Of a stretch of 6,913 nt of DNA, positions 5,510 through 6,913 are shown in pieces. A program made the position numbers and the translations under genes. The notes beneath the pieces are model-generated. The model searched no databases. It was not told where the DNA came from and was given only the letters and a program-made list of their open reading frames with translations. The DNA comes from Planctomycetaceae bacterium (GTDB taxonomy: Bacteria > Planctomycetota > Planctomycetia > Pirellulales > Thermoguttaceae): assembly GCA_031259095.1 (NCBI GenBank), contig JAIRLW010000450.1, positions 1-6,913 on the forward strand. Direction: 5' to 3'. The first letter of the stretch is position 1, and every line of letters begins with the position of its first letter.

Positions 5510-6913
5510 TTATTTTTCGGTATCCGCCGGTTGTACTTCAAGTAGTAACAATTTTTCTTCCGGTTTATCGTCTCTTTGTAAATAAAGCGAAAAAGGTATT
5601 GGCAAAAATTGTTCTTTTTCAAATTTATCAATAGTATCCATTTGGTTTTGGAGTTTTGTGAGCGTACTTTTTTTATCGTCATATTTATCCCTGTGCGATT
5701 GCCATTCCGGTAGTTTTTTCCTTATTTCGTCTTGATTTTCTTGAGGTTTTGGTTTCTCTTGAGGTGTTTTCTGGAATCGATCATTAGTATCAGAAATTAT
5801 TTGATCAATCTTGCCTCCTCTTTTATTTGTCCATTTTCTAATTACTTTTTCTGCTTCTTCAACCTCCTGTTGTGCCGCTTTAATTTTGTTGTCAAGATTA
5901 TTTCGATCAATTTTCAATTCAATGTTTACCTGTAAATTATCCTTATTTTCACTGGCGTTGACCAGTGATAACGTTCCATGATAGGGATTTTTGTCCTCAT
6001 TTTTCCAATCAAGAAACGTTATTTTAAGCGGTTTTGTTAATACATTATTAGGTGTATTAGGTATATCGTTGGAAAAATTGCTGATTTCATATTTTTTGGG
6101 ATTTGAACCGGACGATTTTAATTCTCCATTGTTGATTTCCAGAATAGATTTGTCTCGAACACTTAACCAAAAAGTTCCTTCACTTCTTGAATAATTTTTT
6201 TCTTTCCAGAGTTTAAAAGGTTGTCCCAATCGAGGAGTGTCGTTGTCCGTTTGTTTATATCGGACAGGTTCAAATAAATGAAACTTTACTGGAGCGTTTT
6301 CTCCTAATTTAATCTCAATATAAGCCAACAATAATCGATTGAATTGTCCTAAAGGTAAACCGGTTACAGCATTACCGATATTCTCCTGAATCCATTCAAA
6401 ATAAAATCCCTTGTCTTTCGATAAAATCAATTGGGCAATGTTTTTGGGAGTTTTCTCTGCGGCAATTCCGCTCGCATTTTTATTTGTTTCAATGAAAGAA
6501 AACCTATAAAATATCTTTTTCGTTTCGGATTCGATTGTTGCTTGTTCTGTTGCTTGTTCCGCAACCAGTCGATATTGCGGCGAATCGTTAAATGAAATGT
6601 TCAAGTTCACAAAGGGATAATATTGAACGGAAATTAAATCCTTGTATTTCCAAAGATTTTCCGAATTGCCTAAAAAGGTACTATTTTCCGCTCTCGGCGG
6701 TAACGGTAATAATTGAGGCTTCCAATTATTTGCTAAACCATCAATTATCTTTTTCTGTTCTTTTTTTGTTTCAGTTTCTTTGCGTTCCTGTTCCGCTTTT
6801 TCGGCAACGGCTTTTGCTTCAGCGTCTTTGCGTTCTTGTTCCGCTTTTTCGGCAGCGGCTTTCGCTTCGGCGTCTTTGCGTTCTTGTTCCGCTTTTTCGG
6901 CTTCTTTACGTTC
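5510..6913 (-). CDS. Unrecognised protein with Lys/Glu/Ala-rich helix and C-terminal coiled coils, 5' end missing
   Basis: The reading frame is open from the right window edge to the TAA at 5512-5510, giving 467 residues of a longer protein. A GTG at 6610 could be read as a start, but the frame continues unbroken above it for 101 codons with strong protein-like repeats, so I take 6610 as internal. Visible residues 1-52 are a charged helix with a 16-residue repeat (AEKAEQERKDAEAKAA). A Pro-rich linker follows (LLPLPPR, about 68-74). A mixed alpha/beta region spans about 85-335 (aromatic-rich strands such as FHLFEPVRY and GTFWLSVRD). Coiled-coil segments lie near 341-366 and 393-436 around a Pro/Gln-rich stretch, and a short strand-rich tail ends the protein (FSLYLQ, KLLLLEVQP). 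The family is not recognised. The charged helix resembles TolA-like or single-alpha-helix spacers. A signal or membrane anchor, if any, lies outside the window. It may share a transcript with the flippase, 78 bases downstream. Confidence 0.8.
   Translation of the reverse strand, partial: ERKEAEKAEQERKDAEAKAAAEKAEQERKDAEAKAVAEKAEQERKETETKKEQKKIIDGLANNWKPQLLPLPPRAENSTFLGNSENLWKYKDLISVQYYPFVNLNISFNDSPQYRLVAEQATEQATIESETKKIFYRFSFIETNKNASGIAAEKTPKNIAQLILSKDKGFYFEWIQENIGNAVTGLPLGQFNRLLLAYIEIKLGENAPVKFHLFEPVRYKQTDNDTPRLGQPFKLWKEKNYSRSEGTFWLSVRDKSILEINNGELKSSGSNPKKYEISNFSNDIPNTPNNVLTKPLKITFLDWKNEDKNPYHGTLSLVNASENKDNLQVNIELKIDRNNLDNKIKAAQQEVEEAEKVIRKWTNKRGGKIDQIISDTNDRFQKTPQEKPKPQENQDEIRKKLPEWQSHRDKYDDKKSTLTKLQNQMDTIDKFEKEQFLPIPFSLYLQRDDKPEEKLLLLEVQPADTEK
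6782..6913 (-). repeat. 48-bp tandem repeat encoding a 16-residue charged helix unit
   Basis: Units lie at 6782-6829 and 6830-6877, differing at 4 of 48 bases. A third begins at 6878, is identical to the second for its first 24 bases, then jumps to TTCTTTACGTTC, as if an internal part were deleted. In protein terms the unit is AEKAEQERKDAEAKAA, with Val replacing the final Ala in one copy. Only one of the four differences changes an amino acid. The array runs off the window, so its length is unknown. Confidence 0.88.

Overview
The window holds three protein-coding genes, one tRNA gene and several hairpin or repeat loci. It has no transposase, CRISPR array, rRNA or phage gene. The organism looks like a moderately AT-rich Gram-negative-type bacterium, and my best guess is Planctomycetota. 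That guess rests on a very long, N-terminally anchored helical-repeat protein of unknown function, no clear Shine-Dalgarno before any visible start, no CCA encoded on the tRNA, and dispersed short palindromes between genes. No marker gene is present, so the phylum is inference.

Left part (1-3365, + strand). Bases 1-80 carry two compact hairpins of a REP-like repeat, followed by AT-rich DNA without a gene. One large gene (318-3365) encodes a 1015-residue protein with an N-terminal membrane anchor and a long alpha-helical, TPR-like solenoid. A four-copy ETNQ microsatellite interrupts the solenoid.

Middle (3366-3830). An intergenic stretch of 383 bases contains a possible H-type pseudoknot or terminator just after the stop codon. 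It also contains a 29-bp imperfect inverted repeat built from 9-bp GTCCCTNNN units, a small GC-rich hairpin, and a plausible sigma70-type promoter. The promoter leads into a tRNA-Ser (anticodon CGA) on the + strand.

Right part (3884-6913, - strand). A polytopic flippase of the polysaccharide/MATE-like superfamily (515 residues, about 14 membrane spans) converges on the tRNA. Upstream of it on the same strand, across a 78-base gap with a 10-bp hairpin, lies the C-terminal 467 residues of a coding region whose 5' end is outside the window. Its visible N-terminus is a Lys/Glu/Ala-rich helix encoded by 48-bp tandem repeats, followed by an unrecognised domain and two coiled coils. The two minus-strand genes could be co-transcribed, which would place an unknown protein next to a surface-glycan exporter.

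I found no convincing new multi-gene system. The most unusual items are the palindromic 9-bp repeat array, the possible pseudoknot, and the two in-frame tandem repeats that could vary in length.
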